Origin: Dryocola boscaweniae
GTDB taxonomy: Bacteria; Pseudomonadota; Gammaproteobacteria; Enterobacterales; Enterobacteriaceae
Reading direction: 5' to 3'
NCBI RefSeq assembly: GCF_025215095.1
Contig: NZ_JALHAP010000066.1
Location: forward strand, 1-64,000
Length of the DNA: 64,000 nucleotides
Position 1 is the first letter of the stretch, and each line of letters opens with the position of its first letter. Position numbers and translations under genes: made by a program. The notes below the pieces were generated by a model. It saw only the letters and a program-made list of their open reading frames with translations, made no database searches and was not told the DNA's origin. Positions 1-8,689 of the stretch are shown one piece after another.

Positions 1-1
1 G

Positions 2-946
2 AAGCTGAACGGCTGGAAAGGTCAGTCCGAGTCGGCGGCCTACGCTATCACCTCTTCCCAACCGGCACAGGAAACTTCCCTCATTACTACCGACAACGCT
101 GCTTATATCTCCGGCGGCACCATGCAGATAACGGTAATGCTGAAGGATGCGGCGGGTAACGCGGTGAGCGGAGCGGCCTCTGCCCTGACCGCAGAGACGG
201 TAACGGTGGCGAATGCAGAACAGAAGGACGGTAGCTGGAAGGACAACGGTGACGGAACATACAATGCGGCTTATACGGCGACCGTGGCGGGTACGGGACT
301 GAAGGCAGCCCTGAAGCTGAACGGCTGGAAAGATCAGTCCGAGTCGGCGGCCTATGTCATTAAGGCTATTGTTGTGAAAGGGTTTAATGTCAACGGATAT
401 AGTTTCAAAAAAGATGACGGTTTTCCCTCTACAGGCTTTAAAGGTGCGAAATTTTCTCTTGAACTGGAAAATGGTAGTGCATCAGATTTCGCGTGGACGT
501 CGGATACATCTTGGGTATCGGTAGGGAATGGAGGAGTAGTCACATTTACAGAAAACGGAAACTCAGACAAGGTGACTATTATTGGTACGCCAAAGAACGG
601 CTCCGGAGAAAAAATAACCTGGAGTTTCAGTTTGAAATTTTGGTATATAAATAACGGCGAAACTTTATTGAACTGGTCTGATGCTGACGCATATTGCCGC
701 GGCAATGCAGACTATAAATTGCCCTCAGTTGAGCAGCTTAGTCTTTCGTACAGGGGGCCGAATGCCCTTTGGAGTGAATGGGGAGATATGAGTTACTACG
801 ACGGAGCGGGCTTCGCACACGCGAATTACTGGGCTTCAGAACTACACGATACGGGATCACATATTATTGCGGGTTTGGGGCAAGGTACTCATTCCTGGGT
901 GATGGATAGCACCCCACTCCATGTAACATGCATAAGGGCCCTCTGA
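2..946 (+). CDS. C-terminal part of invasin/intimin-like adhesin (5' end outside window)
   Basis: The reading frame is open from the left edge to the stop at 944-946, so only the C-terminal part of a larger surface adhesin is visible. Two copies of a bacterial Ig-like repeat unit can be seen: LKLNGWK-QSESAAY recurs exactly 312 bp (104 residues) later, and the DNA of the two copies is nearly identical. After the repeats comes a different domain with a GETLLNWSDADAYC segment, a KLPSVEQL segment and a terminal Cys (VTCIRAL). This is the pattern of the lectin-like C-terminal domain of inverse-autotransporter adhesins such as intimin and FdeC/YeeJ relatives. Whether an intact barrel and signal peptide exist upstream cannot be seen. 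A second, damaged copy of related sequence follows at 1721-2212. Confidence 0.75.
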   Translation, partial: KLNGWKGQSESAAYAITSSQPAQETSLITTDNAAYISGGTMQITVMLKDAAGNAVSGAASALTAETVTVANAEQKDGSWKDNGDGTYNAAYTATVAGTGLKAALKLNGWKDQSESAAYVIKAIVVKGFNVNGYSFKKDDGFPSTGFKGAKFSLELENGSASDFAWTSDTSWVSVGNGGVVTFTENGNSDKVTIIGTPKNGSGEKITWSFSLKFWYINNGETLLNWSDADAYCRGNADYKLPSVEQLSLSYRGPNALWSEWGDMSYYDGAGFAHANYWASELHDTGSHIIAGLGQGTHSWVMDSTPLHVTCIRAL

Positions 947-988
947 CATTTTTCATTTTAAGCTGTTGTAATTATCTTGTTCAATAAC

Positions 989-1008
989 GAGGCCTTTTCT
1001 AAGGCCTC
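989..1008 (+). terminator. hairpin after adhesin gene
   Basis: GAGGCCTT, four loop bases, then AAGGCCTC: a perfect 8-bp stem 43 bp after the adhesin stop. No long T run follows, so an intrinsic terminator is likely but not certain. Confidence 0.45.
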
Positions 1009-1097
1009 TGAATTGATGACGTTTTACTGAGGTCTTGAAGTAAGCTAATAATTTTATTTGTACGCGTCGCACGAGACTGAAGTATAACAAGAAAAGG

Positions 1098-1184
1098 GTG
1101 TCCGCTCATTTCATTCTTGATGATTAGGAAACTCAATCGCCTCCTTTTGAGTTTCCTAAATCATGAACCGTAGCGGATGACACA
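1098..1184. repeat. nested inverted repeat next to IS91 remnant
   Basis: A perfect 13-bp stem (TTAGGAAACTCAA at 1124-1136, complement at 1147-1159) lies inside a weaker outer inverted repeat, GTGTCCGCT near 1098 and AGCGGATGACAC near 1173-1184. It lies just beyond the 3' end of the IS91-type transposase fragment and could be that element's terminal hairpin or an independent palindromic element. No gene is visible between 947 and 1243. Confidence 0.4.
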
Positions 1185-1243
1185 TCGCTGGGTGAGGGGT
1201 ACAGCGTAAGGTTATATGTAAAAACAATAACTTTAGCGCATTT

Positions 1244-1717
1244 TTAATCTAAAACCCATTTTTCAGGCGCACTGATCCAGATATGGGTCTGAAGCCATCG
1301 TTTTTTCGCTGTCCGATGCAGCCTGTCAGACAATAGTTTGGTGGCGTACTCACCTGCCACTGCGCCGGCAAAATGCAGCCAGCCTTTGCAGAGGATGCGC
1401 TGGTACGGAGCTGTGCCCTGGAAGCCTTTCCTCAGCACCGCGAAACCTGGCCGTTTCGGTTTTCCCCTTACCGTCATCTCCAACGCGTTATACACCTTCG
1501 GCAGCAGCGAACCCCGTTTGCGATTGGCCAAAAAATCATAGTACCGCACCATTTTAAAATGCCGCGCCGGGATATGGCTGACGTAACGCTGCAGCATCTC
1601 CTCCTGGCTGATTTTCTGGCGTTTGTGCTGCTGCGTGCGGTGATCGTAATACTGATGCACCACGGCACCGCTGCGGTAATGCCGCAGTTGAGAGGCCACT
1701 GCGGGAAACGGAGGCAT
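1244..1717 (-). pseudogene. IS91-family transposase, C-terminal fragment
   Basis: The 157 translatable residues match what I recall of the C-terminal half of IS91/ISEc37-type Y2 transposases: an HIPARHFKMVRYYDFLANRKRG-type stretch followed by LLPKVYNALEMTV. The N-terminal catalytic part, with the HUH and double-Tyr motifs, is missing. The upstream side runs directly into adhesin repeat sequence at about 1721, so the element is truncated and appears to have mediated or suffered a rearrangement between adhesin genes. It is not expected to be active. Confidence 0.75.
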
Positions 1718-1720
1718 GGA

Positions 1721-2212
1721 TAACGGTGGCGAATGCAGAGCAGAAGGACGATAACTCAGCCTGGCGGAATTGGCGTTAAAACTCTATTGAAGTTCTCTGC
1801 TCAGGAAATTAATGCTGAAACGGATGTGATTTTTACTGTCAAAACAAGTGCTGACACAGATAAAGCGCAAATGTGGGGCCATATGAGCGACAGTATAACA
1901 ATTATTGGTGTTAGAATTGGTCGCCCTTTGCTGGGCAATGAAGCTGATGGTAAAGATGAAAGCAGAGAAAAGTGGCTTTATGACACAACGCAGGTATCGT
2001 TTGCTGCTTGTACGGCTGTTGGTGGTACGTCGATTTCTTTGGACGATGCTGCAAAAATAATTTCCGTTCCCCGAACATTAACTTCTTTATTGAAAGATTA
2101 TGGCTATCCTGTGGCAGCTGATTATTGGGTCGGCAATGATACTGTGGATGTTCAGAAAACAAAGGCAACTTCAATAGATGGAAATCATATTTATGATAGT
2201 AGTGAGGGGTAG
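1721..2212 (+). pseudogene. fragment of a second invasin-like adhesin gene
   Basis: The first about 27 bp (taacggtggcgaatgcagag and on) repeat the Ig-unit sequence found near 201-230, but that frame soon stops. Another frame continues with MWGHMSDSITIIGV, GRPLLGNEA and a late VAADYWVG segment, and ends at 2210-2212. MWGHM...RPLL is a pattern I associate with the C-terminal domains of inverse-autotransporter adhesins. There is no start region, signal peptide or barrel, so this is a relic joined to a repeat of the neighbouring adhesin by recombination around the IS91 fragment. Confidence 0.6.
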
Positions 2213-2537
2213 TCCATTACAGAGCTTGTTTGAAATATAAATTTCGGTTAATGCCCCTCATCCCTGTATCCTATGCTGGGATGGGAGGTGGTTAGAAATA
2301 GCAATGGGCCTGAAATGCAATAATCTATATCAGCGTAACTTGTTATGAATAAACCAAACCCTGTCCAATACTGATTAAATTTAGATGCCAAAATGCATTC
2401 TCCTGAAGCAAATGCTAGTTTCTTTTCGATATAAACAATTTATGTTGTAAAGTACGCTGGTGTTTTGATTCTGAAGATACAATGATGCGCAGGGAAGGTC
2501 ATTTTCCCATCTATTAATACGCGCAGGAAGTATAAAA
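2213..2537. other. intergenic region upstream of pilV-like gene
   Basis: AT-rich, with no convincing gene. A weak CATCCC/GGGATG hairpin (2259-2283) follows the adhesin relic and may terminate it. The promoter of the pilV-like gene should lie in the right half, but I could not fix a -10/-35 pair. Confidence 0.4.
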
Positions 2538-3803
2538 ATGAAAAGAAAACAGTCTGGTTTTACAATACTGGAAATGATTGTGGTGCTGATGGTGATGGTA
2601 GCCGCCATCTCCGCAGGCTCGGCTTATATGAAGAAAAATGCAGATAACAACCTGAATCAGACTGCTGCGGCCAATCTGCAGAAGCTGGCTCAGGCCGTAA
2701 AATGGTATGCAAAAGATAATTATGCCACGCTAAAAAGTGCGGGAGAAACTACCCTTTCGATTGCGGATTTGATTGATAACAAATATCTGGAAGAGGGATT
2801 TTCAAAGGTCAACAGCTATGGGCAGAGATACACAATCAGTATCCAGCCGGATGCTAAAAATAGCGAGTTGCTACAGTTACGGATTATTACCGAAAATGGA
2901 TCGGTGATCGCTACCGAGAATATGAAGAAAATAGCTGGCATGGCGGGTAGTGATGCCGGCTATGCCACGACGACCAATACCATTACGGGAAATCAGCAGG
3001 GATGGAGTTTAGGCGGGCAGGAGATAATGAAAGGGCATCTGGCATCGGTGAGCTATGTCTCAGGGAAAGATATCGTTAGTGCTGAATCTTTCCTTCGCAG
3101 GGATAAATTCGACGGTCATCCAGAATGGAATCAGATGAATACTGATTTAACCATGACTAAAAGTAGCAGCATTATTGCAGAAAGCGATAAAGGCAACGCT
3201 GTACTCGACGGCCAGCAGCTAGTTTTTAACGATCTTGATACCAATTATACTGCATCACTAAGTGATAAAACGTTGACCTTCAATAATTCTGGCGCTACCG
3301 GTTCTTTATCCAGTGACGAGCTATACCTTGCGAAAGGAAGCAATAAGACATCAGTCGCTGATAACCAAATTTCTGTTACCGATGGTCGCAATACAACGAC
3401 GATTAAAAGCGATAGCATCACGACAAAAAATGTGACTGCGGATGGTACTATTCAGGGGGAGACGATTATTGGTGATCAAATGATATCTCGTTCATACGAA
3501 ACCAGTACCTCAACATCGAAGGACCCTGGGGGCAGATTGCGTAACAGCATTGGTATGTTTTCAGAAGCCACGCCAAACTACCTTAAAATACCCTTTATTC
3601 ATACCGATTATTACTGGAGCCATTCTTCAGCTGATACAATCGCGAATGATGCAGGCCTTATAGCGAAAAGAATGATTGGTTGCAATACTAATGACTTAAC
3701 TACGCAGGGGCGGATGGTAATGGTTGGTTCTAACACCGTAGGCCATAAAGTTGTACTAATTTGTAGTGAGAGTTCTTTTAAGCTTGTCCAATATTTAGAT
3801 TAG
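2538..3803 (+). CDS. pilV: type IVb minor prepilin, PilV-like tip adhesin
   Basis: The 421-residue protein begins with a short basic leader (MKRKQSG) followed by FTILEMIVVL: Gly at -1, Phe at +1 and Glu at +5 of a class III signal, then a hydrophobic helix to about residue 30. The long C-terminal region (Asn/Ser/Thr-rich, two Cys near the end) fits the receptor-binding tip pilin of R64-type thin pili. The start is supported by aggaag at 2525-2530. No shufflon repeats or Rci recombinase are visible beside its 3' end, so the C-terminus seems fixed. It is separated from the main pil operon (36.4-44.6 kb) by the whole secretion-system cluster. Confidence 0.75.
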   Translation: MKRKQSGFTILEMIVVLMVMVAAISAGSAYMKKNADNNLNQTAAANLQKLAQAVKWYAKDNYATLKSAGETTLSIADLIDNKYLEEGFSKVNSYGQRYTISIQPDAKNSELLQLRIITENGSVIATENMKKIAGMAGSDAGYATTTNTITGNQQGWSLGGQEIMKGHLASVSYVSGKDIVSAESFLRRDKFDGHPEWNQMNTDLTMTKSSSIIAESDKGNAVLDGQQLVFNDLDTNYTASLSDKTLTFNNSGATGSLSSDELYLAKGSNKTSVADNQISVTDGRNTTTIKSDSITTKNVTADGTIQGETIIGDQMISRSYETSTSTSKDPGGRLRNSIGMFSEATPNYLKIPFIHTDYYWSHSSADTIANDAGLIAKRMIGCNTNDLTTQGRMVMVGSNTVGHKVVLICSESSFKLVQYLD

Positions 3804-3810
3804 TTATTAT

Positions 3811-3839
3811 TACCCTGGCCCTGTCCTGGCGTCAGGGTA
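3811..3839 (+). terminator. hairpin after pilV-like gene
   Basis: TACCCTG pairs with CAGGGTA (7 bp) just downstream of the pilV-like stop, between two convergent genes. T-rich sequence follows only loosely. Confidence 0.35.
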
Positions 3840-3909
3840 TATATCTTTAAGCAACTTCTTTTAAAATTAATATTTATCCCAATTAACGGATGGAATCCGG
3901 TAGCTTACG

Positions 3910-4755
3910 TTATGGCAAGGGCGTTATTAATGTAAAAGAAGGCGTCAGTGTATAAAGCCAGCCGGTAAACAGAGGCTGTAGAGCTGGTGTCAGACTCATT
4001 AGCCAGATACCCGCGCCAGCGATTAGCGCCGGGCCAAATGGCAGTAGCCTGTTTTTTTTCGGATTAGAGATGGCTAAAAAAGCCACCAGCATCAACAACG
4101 AAGCAATCAACGCAACGCCATTAACACTCTCGACTCCCAGCCAGGCGCCTAGCGCCGCAAACAGCTTCAGATCGCCTCCGCCCATTCCTTCCTGTTTTTT
4201 CAACCAACGGTACAATATCTGGAGCATCCAGAGCGAAAGATAACCTGATACCGCGCCGTAGAGGGCTGAATGGAGGCTCACCAGTCCAAAGGGCGTGGCA
4301 TTAAGCAGCAGTCCGCTCCACACCAGGGGGAGTGTCAGAGCATCCGGCAGCAGCATATGCTGGTAATCAATCACTGCCAGGGCAAGCAGCAGGCTGGCAA
4401 AAAGGCAAAGTGCCAGCGTCGTCACCGGCGAAGGCCACTGCCAGGCAATCAGCGTAAAAAGTCCACCATGCAGTAATTCGACCAGCGGATAGCGCAGCGC
4501 AATGCCCACTTTACAGTGTGGGCAGCGTCCGCGCAGCCACAGCCAACTGACTACCGGGATCAACTGTAGTGGACCCAGTGCACAGCGGCAGTAAGGGCAG
4601 TGTGAACGCGGTCGGGCCAGAGAGAAATCTGCAGGGAGTTCGGCAAAGCGTTCCGGCTGCTGTTCGCGAAGCAGCATAATGGGCAGACGATAAATTACAA
4701 CATTAATAAAGCTGCCAATGCAGAGCCCCGTAATGGCAAAAATAAGGAGTAACAC
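3910..4755 (-). CDS. pilU: prepilin peptidase (A24 family), PilU/PilD/GspO type
   Basis: The 281-residue integral membrane protease cleaves the leader of type IV prepilins and N-methylates the new Phe1. Visible are an N-terminal hydrophobic segment with GSFINVVIYRLP, a zinc-binding domain with two CxxC pairs (CPYC and CPHC, about residues 53-81), and several transmembrane segments. The catalytic aspartates are in the AVIDYQHMLLPD region and in the GGGDLK motif typical of GxGD proteases. It is convergent with pilV and is probably the processing enzyme for PilV and the major pilin PilS 39 kb away. Full-length methyltransferase-type peptidases of this family are of this size. Confidence 0.9.
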   Translation of the reverse strand: MLLLIFAITGLCIGSFINVVIYRLPIMLLREQQPERFAELPADFSLARPRSHCPYCRCALGPLQLIPVVSWLWLRGRCPHCKVGIALRYPLVELLHGGLFTLIAWQWPSPVTTLALCLFASLLLALAVIDYQHMLLPDALTLPLVWSGLLLNATPFGLVSLHSALYGAVSGYLSLWMLQILYRWLKKQEGMGGGDLKLFAALGAWLGVESVNGVALIASLLMLVAFLAISNPKKNRLLPFGPALIAGAGIWLMSLTPALQPLFTGWLYTLTPSFTLITPLP

Positions 4756-4921
4756 GGCAATACCTAATAAATAGAGAAAAAACGAAAGGCTATTTCCCTG
4801 TCGTCAGGACCTATTTATCAACACGCGAACCCGACTGAATCAGTGCCCTTGTCTTTCCGGTCTGACGACCGGAAAGTCCTCCATGTTTAAAAATCAGCGA
4901 TAGCAAACGAGGAGACGATCG

Positions 4922-5119
4922 GTGTTATCACAGGCGTTTTGCGCGCATTATGGGATCCATGTGGGGCAGGACAGCGAAGGGTGCTGGTGGTTAAGCTATA
5001 CGCCGCCGCTGGTGCCGTGGATCCTGCTTTATGTTGCGTGTCAGTTGGGGGCGTATCCATTACTAAGAATTCATCAGGGCTGTTCTAAGGCATCGGAGGA
5101 ACTTCTGGAGCCGGAATAA
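4922..5119 (+). CDS. small hypothetical protein
   Basis: A 65-residue frame starts at GTG behind a good ribosome site (GGAG at 4911-4914, 7 nt spacing). It contains one likely membrane segment (VPWILLYVACQLGAYPL). Its last 46 bp overlap the 3' end of the convergent effector-like gene, which is unusual. I recognise no family. It could be a chance frame. Confidence 0.3.
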   Translation: MLSQAFCAHYGIHVGQDSEGCWWLSYTPPLVPWILLYVACQLGAYPLLRIHQGCSKASEELLEPE

Positions 5120-5640
5120 CGGGAAATTTGACGGTGACAATAGGCCGCCGCCCCGGTAAACGCCCCGTTAATCGCACCTGACAACCCGGATACAATCGCT
5201 ATGGTTGTGCTACCACTATTCACTGCAATAGGGATCAGATTGATAACGATACCGAGCTTAGCTCCCGCCATTAATCCACTCCCGGCGCCGAGGGCTACCT
5301 TCGACTCTTCTCCGGTTACATATTCTGCCAGCTGTGCACCCGCGTAACATCCGCAGACGGCACCGTTTATGCCGTTGTAGATCAGCGGCGTCCAGTCGCC
5401 CACGTAACGGGAAAGAACGAATCCTCCCGCGCCCATAACGCCTCCTGCTACGAGCGAGCTGGCAAGCAGCCCTCCGGTATTTATAGGGGGCCTGTTGTAC
5501 TGACCCTGCTGCAGGTCTCGTGCTACCCGCTTGCTGTTTAAATCCCCAGAGGAGAGACCCGTATTTTCCGGGCTTTCTACGTCAACGATACAATGAGAAG
5601 ATGGGCGCTCGATGCTCTGATATGAATGATTTGGATCCAT
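5074..5640 (-). CDS. Gly/Ala-rich hydrophobic protein, candidate T3SS effector
   Basis: The 188-residue protein has no Sec signal. A polar, Ser-rich first 50 residues precede glycine-rich hydrophobic stretches (LLASSLVAGGVMGAGGFVL, LGAGSGLMAGAKLGIVINLI, and IVSGLSGAINGAFTGAA) that could insert in membranes. This layout (disordered N-terminus, small-residue membrane stretches) resembles membrane-directed effectors such as SseF/SseG, but I see no sequence identity that names it. A strong ribosome site (aaaggaaag) precedes ATG at 5640. A decayed paralogue lies at 8690-8865, and the position next to secretion chaperones supports an effector role. Confidence 0.5.
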   Translation of the reverse strand: MDPNHSYQSIERPSSHCIVDVESPENTGLSSGDLNSKRVARDLQQGQYNRPPINTGGLLASSLVAGGVMGAGGFVLSRYVGDWTPLIYNGINGAVCGCYAGAQLAEYVTGEESKVALGAGSGLMAGAKLGIVINLIPIAVNSGSTTIAIVSGLSGAINGAFTGAAAYCHRQISRYSGSRSSSDALEQP

Positions 5641-5711
5641 TAGTCTTTCCTTTTCAGATTTAGAATCTACATTATTCTCTGTTTCTGGCCGTTAAAAAAT
5701 AGAGGGTAATT

Positions 5712-5749
5712 CCCCTTAATTATTTATTAAGGGGGATATTTGATCCCCC
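5712..5749. promoter_or_regulatory. two mutually exclusive hairpins upstream of chaperone genes
   Basis: CCCCTTAAT (5712-5720) pairs with ATTAAGGGG (5726-5734), while GGGGGAT (5731-5737) pairs with ATCCCCC (5743-5749). The two stems share 5731-5734 and cannot form together. The arrangement resembles an attenuator or RNA switch in the leader of the chaperone-effector transcript, about 110 bp before its first start codon. Confidence 0.35.
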
Positions 5750-5855
5750 CTGGATTCCGCCGTCGGCGTAGCCTTGTCAGACCGGGACTTACGACGCCAT
5801 AATTATTTTGAACGCTTGATTTAAGTACTGGCATTATAAATAAAGGACAAAAGTT

Positions 5856-6296
5856 ATGAATCCAGTCATTGATTCCATTCTGCAACAAATATCCGTTGCG
5901 CTTAATTCAGAATTAACCAGAGAAGAGGATCACGCATGGATTATTCCCTCTGCTGCACCTGAACTATTGCTGACGCTTATCTGGAATGAAGACGGGCCAC
6001 AGGATGAGCTGATTATCTCTCTGGCCATTGGGCGAGTGGACGACACGCAGCCATCGCCTCTTGCAATGGAGTTGTTAACGGCCAATCTGGGGATGGCGGT
6101 ATTAAACGGCCCCAGGCTTGGTTATTCCCCTTCCAGCCAGCTTATTACCCTGCTGGACTCCGTGGCTTGCCGCTATGGCGATGAGGTTGCCCTTGGTGAA
6201 ATGGTTGCATCGCTGGTGGCCGCCGGGGTCAATATTCGCCAGAAAGTGCTGGAGGTCGGGTACAGGCTGTTCAGCGATTACCCGGAGGAACACTAA
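5856..6296 (+). CDS. class I type III secretion chaperone (CesT-like)
   Basis: The small acidic protein of 146 residues shows the alternating layout of CesT/SicP-family dimeric effector chaperones: an N-terminal helix (MNPVIDSILQQISVAL), a strand-rich middle (ELLLTLIWNE, ELIISLAIG) and a C-terminal helix pair. Such proteins bind the N-terminal region of one or more effectors in the cytoplasm and target them to the ATPase. The ATG is preceded by aaaggac. The next chaperone gene begins immediately at its stop codon, and a large effector candidate follows, so the three probably form one transcript. Confidence 0.65.
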   Translation: MNPVIDSILQQISVALNSELTREEDHAWIIPSAAPELLLTLIWNEDGPQDELIISLAIGRVDDTQPSPLAMELLTANLGMAVLNGPRLGYSPSSQLITLLDSVACRYGDEVALGEMVASLVAAGVNIRQKVLEVGYRLFSDYPEEH

Positions 6297-6713
6297 ATGA
6301 CGAATGAAGAGCTGTTGCTGCTGTTCGGTGAATATGTGGGTATCCGTCATTTGCGGTTCGATATCAGCCGCTCGTGTCAGCTGCAAATTGGCAGTGATTT
6401 TTTGGTGATGATTAATGAAATCAGTGAAGAAAGGCTGCTGCTTAATGCCGTGGTTGGGAAAATCACGCCGCAGGGAGCAGAACAATCGGCATTAACCATT
6501 TTGAGTATGAATATGCTCTTCGCCCATGTGGAAGGCCCCTACGTTACCTTCGATCCGCATCAAAATATTTTAATGCTAAGCCGACCGCTGGAAACTATCG
6601 GATTGGATGCTATGGCGATGGAAGAGAGTATCCGCTATCTGCTACAGAATGTAGAGCATATACGGGGAGCGTTAGAGGAAAAAGAGGTGGCGCTGAAGAT
6701 AGATATAAGCTGA
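6297..6713 (+). CDS. second class I type III secretion chaperone (CesT-like)
   Basis: The 138-residue acidic protein has an N-terminal helix (MTNEELLLLFGEYVG), central strands (DFLVMINEI, RLLLNAVVG) and a long C-terminal helix, the standard class I chaperone pattern. The ATG directly follows the TAA of the preceding chaperone, indicating translational coupling. A tandem pair suggests either a heterodimer or two different clients. The obvious client is the 515-residue two-transmembrane protein encoded 232 bp downstream. Confidence 0.6.
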   Translation: MTNEELLLLFGEYVGIRHLRFDISRSCQLQIGSDFLVMINEISEERLLLNAVVGKITPQGAEQSALTILSMNMLFAHVEGPYVTFDPHQNILMLSRPLETIGLDAMAMEESIRYLLQNVEHIRGALEEKEVALKIDIS

Positions 6714-6945
6714 ATATACGCCTCCACCATAAAGCAATATCAGGTAATGTACCTGGTTAGCGTGTGTGTGGGGGGATTATCCCAGATAGCATATCAGGCA
6801 TGTATAGCATATCGAGCAGGTGGGTTTATGAGTAGGTTTGTTTCTCTCCTTTTCAAGGGTGGGGCTGGCGCATTTTAAATGGGAATGCGCAACTGGTTGA
6901 GACTATATAGCGAAAGTTAAATGTAAAATATAAGAGGTACATGTT

Positions 6946-8493
6946 ATGTCTAGTATAACTGCAAGTGATTTTACTCGTAATATCGGGATATACAAACATT
7001 CGGAGTCTATAGAATGCAAACAGCCGCAATCAGGCCGCGATGCTAAACGCTTAGCTAAAGAAATTAATAAAGAGGGGTTAGCCGCCATTAAAGCAACCGC
7101 AAAATTTCTGCGCCGTGATAGATTGCAAACCGATAAAGTAATGTCGCCAAGTGTTGGCGGTCTTCGTGAGAAGACTCCACTGTTTAGCACTGTTTCAGAC
7201 AAACTTCCTGAAGGTAAGGAGGTGATAACGCAAGTTACAATAAATAAGAAAGGCGAAGAAGAAAAAGTTTTAGTTAGTGTAAGAGGAGTTAAGTCAGAAA
7301 ATACAGGAAAACAATTGTCTATGGCGCCCCTGGTCGGTATGTGCATCGGTTCCGACCAGGAGAGGAATTCCGTAGAGCAGGGAGTACAGATTAACGAGGG
7401 AGCGTTTTGCCAGGCTCATTCTGAATTACTGAGTAAGCGCCAGACGAAAATCCAATCCCTGGAAGACGAGATAAAGAAGCTTCATAACGCCCTTGATACT
7501 GCACAGAGCAAACAGGCTGTTGCCGATAAGCAGAGTACGGACGAGTATAGCAGTCTGATTAATGATCTGAAGAACCAAATAAAGCTTGGTAATAAGGAAA
7601 AAGAACGCATTGAAGAACAAGTTAAACAACAAGTAGCCCAAGCCGAAGGGCTGACTGCTGAGAATGCAACTTTGGAGGTAACCGCAAAGACTCTGGCCAA
7701 CGACGGAAAACGCAGCTATGGATGGGCAATTGCTTTATCTGGCGTCACTGCCGGCATCGCTGCTCTCATCACCGCGCTTGGAGCTTCCGGTATTATCTCC
7801 GGAGATAGCCAGGCCGATAAAGCTGATGATGCAATAAACACCTCCGAACAAGATCTGGATACGGCAACTAATAATGTGGAAGCCGCACAGACAGAGGTCG
7901 TAAATGCCGAAAATGCGGATTATGACACTGCAGGCGTAACCGCAGGAAATACGGCTATTACGGAGCAAATAGATCAGGACCGGCGCGATTATCTTAACGC
8001 GCAGGGCTCTGGGGATACGGATAAAATGGCTGAAATAGCCGGGCGTTATGGTGTTATGCCAGATGGTAGTACACCTAATTTTAATCTGAATGGTTTGAAC
8101 GCCTCCGGTGAGGAGTATATGACCGATTATTACAATGAAGGATATGAAAGTGGCGTAACAGAAGCCCGAAATGAGGCTGTGACGGCGGCAAAGAGTATGC
8201 TTGCAGAGGCCAAAACCTCAAAAACGCATGCCCAGACAGCTCTTGACAACGCTGGAGCTAGTAAAAATAATGCTAAGGAGACAAAAGAAAAGGGGGTAGA
8301 AACGCTGGCCGTTGGGCTACCAGTAGCGCTGGCCGTCGGAGGTTTATTAACGGCAATTAATGCGTTACACGTTCGTCGGAAAAACACAGCAATTGTCGAT
8401 AATATGAAAGCGGTGGACAAGAAAGAGTACGAGAATGTTCGACCGGTTGCTGATGCTGGTATCAGAGATTATTTAAAAGTATTCAGCCGATAA
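6946..8493 (+). CDS. two-transmembrane coiled-coil protein, candidate Tir-like translocated effector
   Basis: The 515-residue protein has no Sec signal and a polar Ser/Thr-rich N-terminus. Residues 160-250 are strongly coiled-coil. Hydrophobic segments lie at about 260-285 (Gly/Ala-rich) and 453-474. A 165-residue polar loop lies between them, and a 41-residue basic tail (RRKN and on) contains YENV at Tyr495. The topology (cytoplasmic N- and C-termini, two membrane passes, exposed loop) is that of the LEE effector Tir, and the second membrane segment ends in ALHVRRKN, similar to the ALHRKN that I recall in EPEC Tir. CesT-like chaperone genes lie directly upstream and an intimin-like gene downstream. 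RBS agagg at 6933-6937. Homology to Tir is inferred. It could instead be an unrelated membrane effector. Confidence 0.5.
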   Translation: MSSITASDFTRNIGIYKHSESIECKQPQSGRDAKRLAKEINKEGLAAIKATAKFLRRDRLQTDKVMSPSVGGLREKTPLFSTVSDKLPEGKEVITQVTINKKGEEEKVLVSVRGVKSENTGKQLSMAPLVGMCIGSDQERNSVEQGVQINEGAFCQAHSELLSKRQTKIQSLEDEIKKLHNALDTAQSKQAVADKQSTDEYSSLINDLKNQIKLGNKEKERIEEQVKQQVAQAEGLTAENATLEVTAKTLANDGKRSYGWAIALSGVTAGIAALITALGASGIISGDSQADKADDAINTSEQDLDTATNNVEAAQTEVVNAENADYDTAGVTAGNTAITEQIDQDRRDYLNAQGSGDTDKMAEIAGRYGVMPDGSTPNFNLNGLNASGEEYMTDYYNEGYESGVTEARNEAVTAAKSMLAEAKTSKTHAQTALDNAGASKNNAKETKEKGVETLAVGLPVALAVGGLLTAINALHVRRKNTAIVDNMKAVDKKEYENVRPVADAGIRDYLKVFSR

Positions 8494-8534
8494 AATCAGC
8501 GCGAAAGAAACCTAATGCCGACCACTTAAGGAAT

Positions 8535-8556
8535 AAAGCCCGAGGATTCGGGCTTT
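8535..8556 (+). terminator. terminator after Tir-like gene
   Basis: AAAGCCCGA, four loop bases, TCGGGCTTT: a perfect 9-bp stem 41 bp after the stop codon. The run of T is short, but the stem is strong. Confidence 0.65.
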
Positions 8557-8689
8557 AAATGAAGGAAAACAGGGCTGGAAGCCTGATTTTTTCGTTTTTT
8601 CTTTAAGCATACTTATGATTTTATAGTCATTAAAATGCTTAACTGACCGGCATTACGAAAGAAACCTGCTTTTAGCCATTATTCGCTTC

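Noticed and set aside
3700..3910. Possible shufflon at the pilV 3' end
   Set aside because: No 19-bp shufflon-type repeats, no alternative C-terminal segments and no rci gene nearby.
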